The notes below the pieces were generated by a model. That model was not told where the DNA came from. It searched no databases and worked only from the letters and a program-made list of their open reading frames with translations. Of a stretch of DNA of 64,000 nucleotides, positions 63,441 to 64,000 are shown piece after piece. Both the position numbers and the translations under genes were made by a program. The stretch is from Gammaproteobacteria bacterium (GTDB lineage: Bacteria; Pseudomonadota; Gammaproteobacteria; Burkholderiales; Rhodocyclaceae): positions 1-64,000 of the forward strand of contig JAHJVE010000017.1 in NCBI GenBank assembly GCA_018828385.1. Reading direction: 5' to 3'. The number at the start of each line of letters is the position of its first letter. The stretch's first letter is position 1.

Positions 63441-64000
63441 TGAGTCCGCGTGTCAATGTATTGGGGGCCATGGTTGCCACCGTTCTAGTGGTGTTGACGA
63501 TGTCGATTTTTACGGTCGACCAGCGTCAGTTTGCTGTCGTATTTCAGTTGGGCGAGATGAAGCGCGCCATTACTGAGCCTGGCCTCTACTTCAAGTTCCC
63601 CATGGTTCAGAACGTGCGCTATTTCGAAAAGCGCATCCTTACGCTCGATAACTCCGATCCGGAACGGTTCATTACTTCTGAAAAGAAGAATGTGCTGGTT
63701 GATTCCTACATCAAGTGGCGCATCGTCGATCCGCAACTCTATTACATCTCGGTAGGGGGTGATGAGTCGCGCGCCAAGACGCGTCTGAATCAGACGGTCA
63801 ACGCCGGATTGCGCGAGGAATTCGGCAAGCGGACCGTGCATGATGTGGTCTCCGGTGAGCGCGACCAAATCATGGAGCAGATGCGCGCCAAGGCAGATAC
63901 CGATGCCCGCAAGATCGGCGTTCAGATTGTGGATGTCCGCTTGAAGCGCGTCGAGTTGCCGACTGAAGTAAGCGAAGCCGTCTATCGCCGGATGGAAGCC
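63440..64000 (+). CDS. hflC: FtsH regulator HflC (cut by the window end)
   Basis: The first 187 residues are present; the gene runs past the end. A membrane helix (about 8-25) is followed by the SPFH domain with FTVDQRQFAVVFQLGE and FEKRILTLDNSDPERF. It pairs with HflK. Confidence 0.95.
   Translation, partial: MSPRVNVLGAMVATVLVVLTMSIFTVDQRQFAVVFQLGEMKRAITEPGLYFKFPMVQNVRYFEKRILTLDNSDPERFITSEKKNVLVDSYIKWRIVDPQLYYISVGGDESRAKTRLNQTVNAGLREEFGKRTVHDVVSGERDQIMEQMRAKADTDARKIGVQIVDVRLKRVELPTEVSEAVYRRMEA

Noticed and set aside
63500..63520. TTTACGGTCGACC at the hflC membrane-helix boundary
   Set aside because: Lacks the phased A/T tracts downstream and encodes conserved FTVDQRQ of HflC.
1..64000. tRNA, rRNA, CRISPR, insertion sequence or prophage
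   Set aside because: I looked for cloverleaf ends, repeat-spacer arrays, transposase or integrase motifs and found none.

Overview
The window is a GC-rich stretch (my impression, not a count) of a betaproteobacterial chromosome. Gene content and order point to the Rhodocyclales, close to Dechloromonas: ndk-rlmN-pilW-rodZ-ispG-hisS-yfgM-bamB-der-hfq-hflX-hflK-hflC, trxA-rho-rpmE, a dctSR/dctPQM dicarboxylate locus, a PHA phasin and many PAS-rich sensor kinases. The genus is an inference from layout; I could not run a search. I saw no rRNA, tRNA, CRISPR array, transposase or phage gene.

Layout. 1-571 is a composite inverted repeat without a gene. 605-3523 is an MFS / DUF3833 lipoprotein / SDR / SnoaL-like operon. 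3593-9027 holds a phasin, two FAD oxidoreductases, a FUSC-like membrane protein and a cytochrome c'-like lipoprotein. 9172-19847 is a signalling block: a 1442-residue hybrid kinase, a kinase/NarL-type regulator pair, a GST, and an HD-GYP protein with its own kinase. 20783-28948 is an operon of a DUF2126 transglutaminase, a circularly permuted ATP-grasp/alpha-E fusion, a second transglutaminase and an HI0933-like flavoprotein, preceded by a sigma-54 promoter and an NtrC-like box. 28945-38171 (minus) is an HD-GYP response regulator followed by two giant hybrid kinases, one with four CBS domains. 38324-44818 holds rsgA, an M48 peptidase, orn, a GT39-like glycosyltransferase, rpmE, rho and trxA. 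44919-50791 is dctR-dctS divergent from dctPQM. 50905-64000 is a hypothetical gene and then the housekeeping operon from ndk to hflC, which runs off the end.

The most unusual feature is a dispersed ~40-bp sequence. It has a near-palindromic core, GCTACGGTCAACCGG, followed by two A/T-rich tracts about one helical turn apart. Ten clear copies and at least four degenerate ones lie on both strands, both between genes and inside genes. Inside genes they are translated as a signal peptide, a membrane helix or surface loops. A short polar core plus two phased A/T tracts resembles the Pasteurellaceae DNA-uptake signal, so an uptake signal is one hypothesis; a protein-binding site or a small mobile repeat are the main alternatives. 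All ten clear copies lie in 1-40.4 kb; the housekeeping segment has only degenerate ones.
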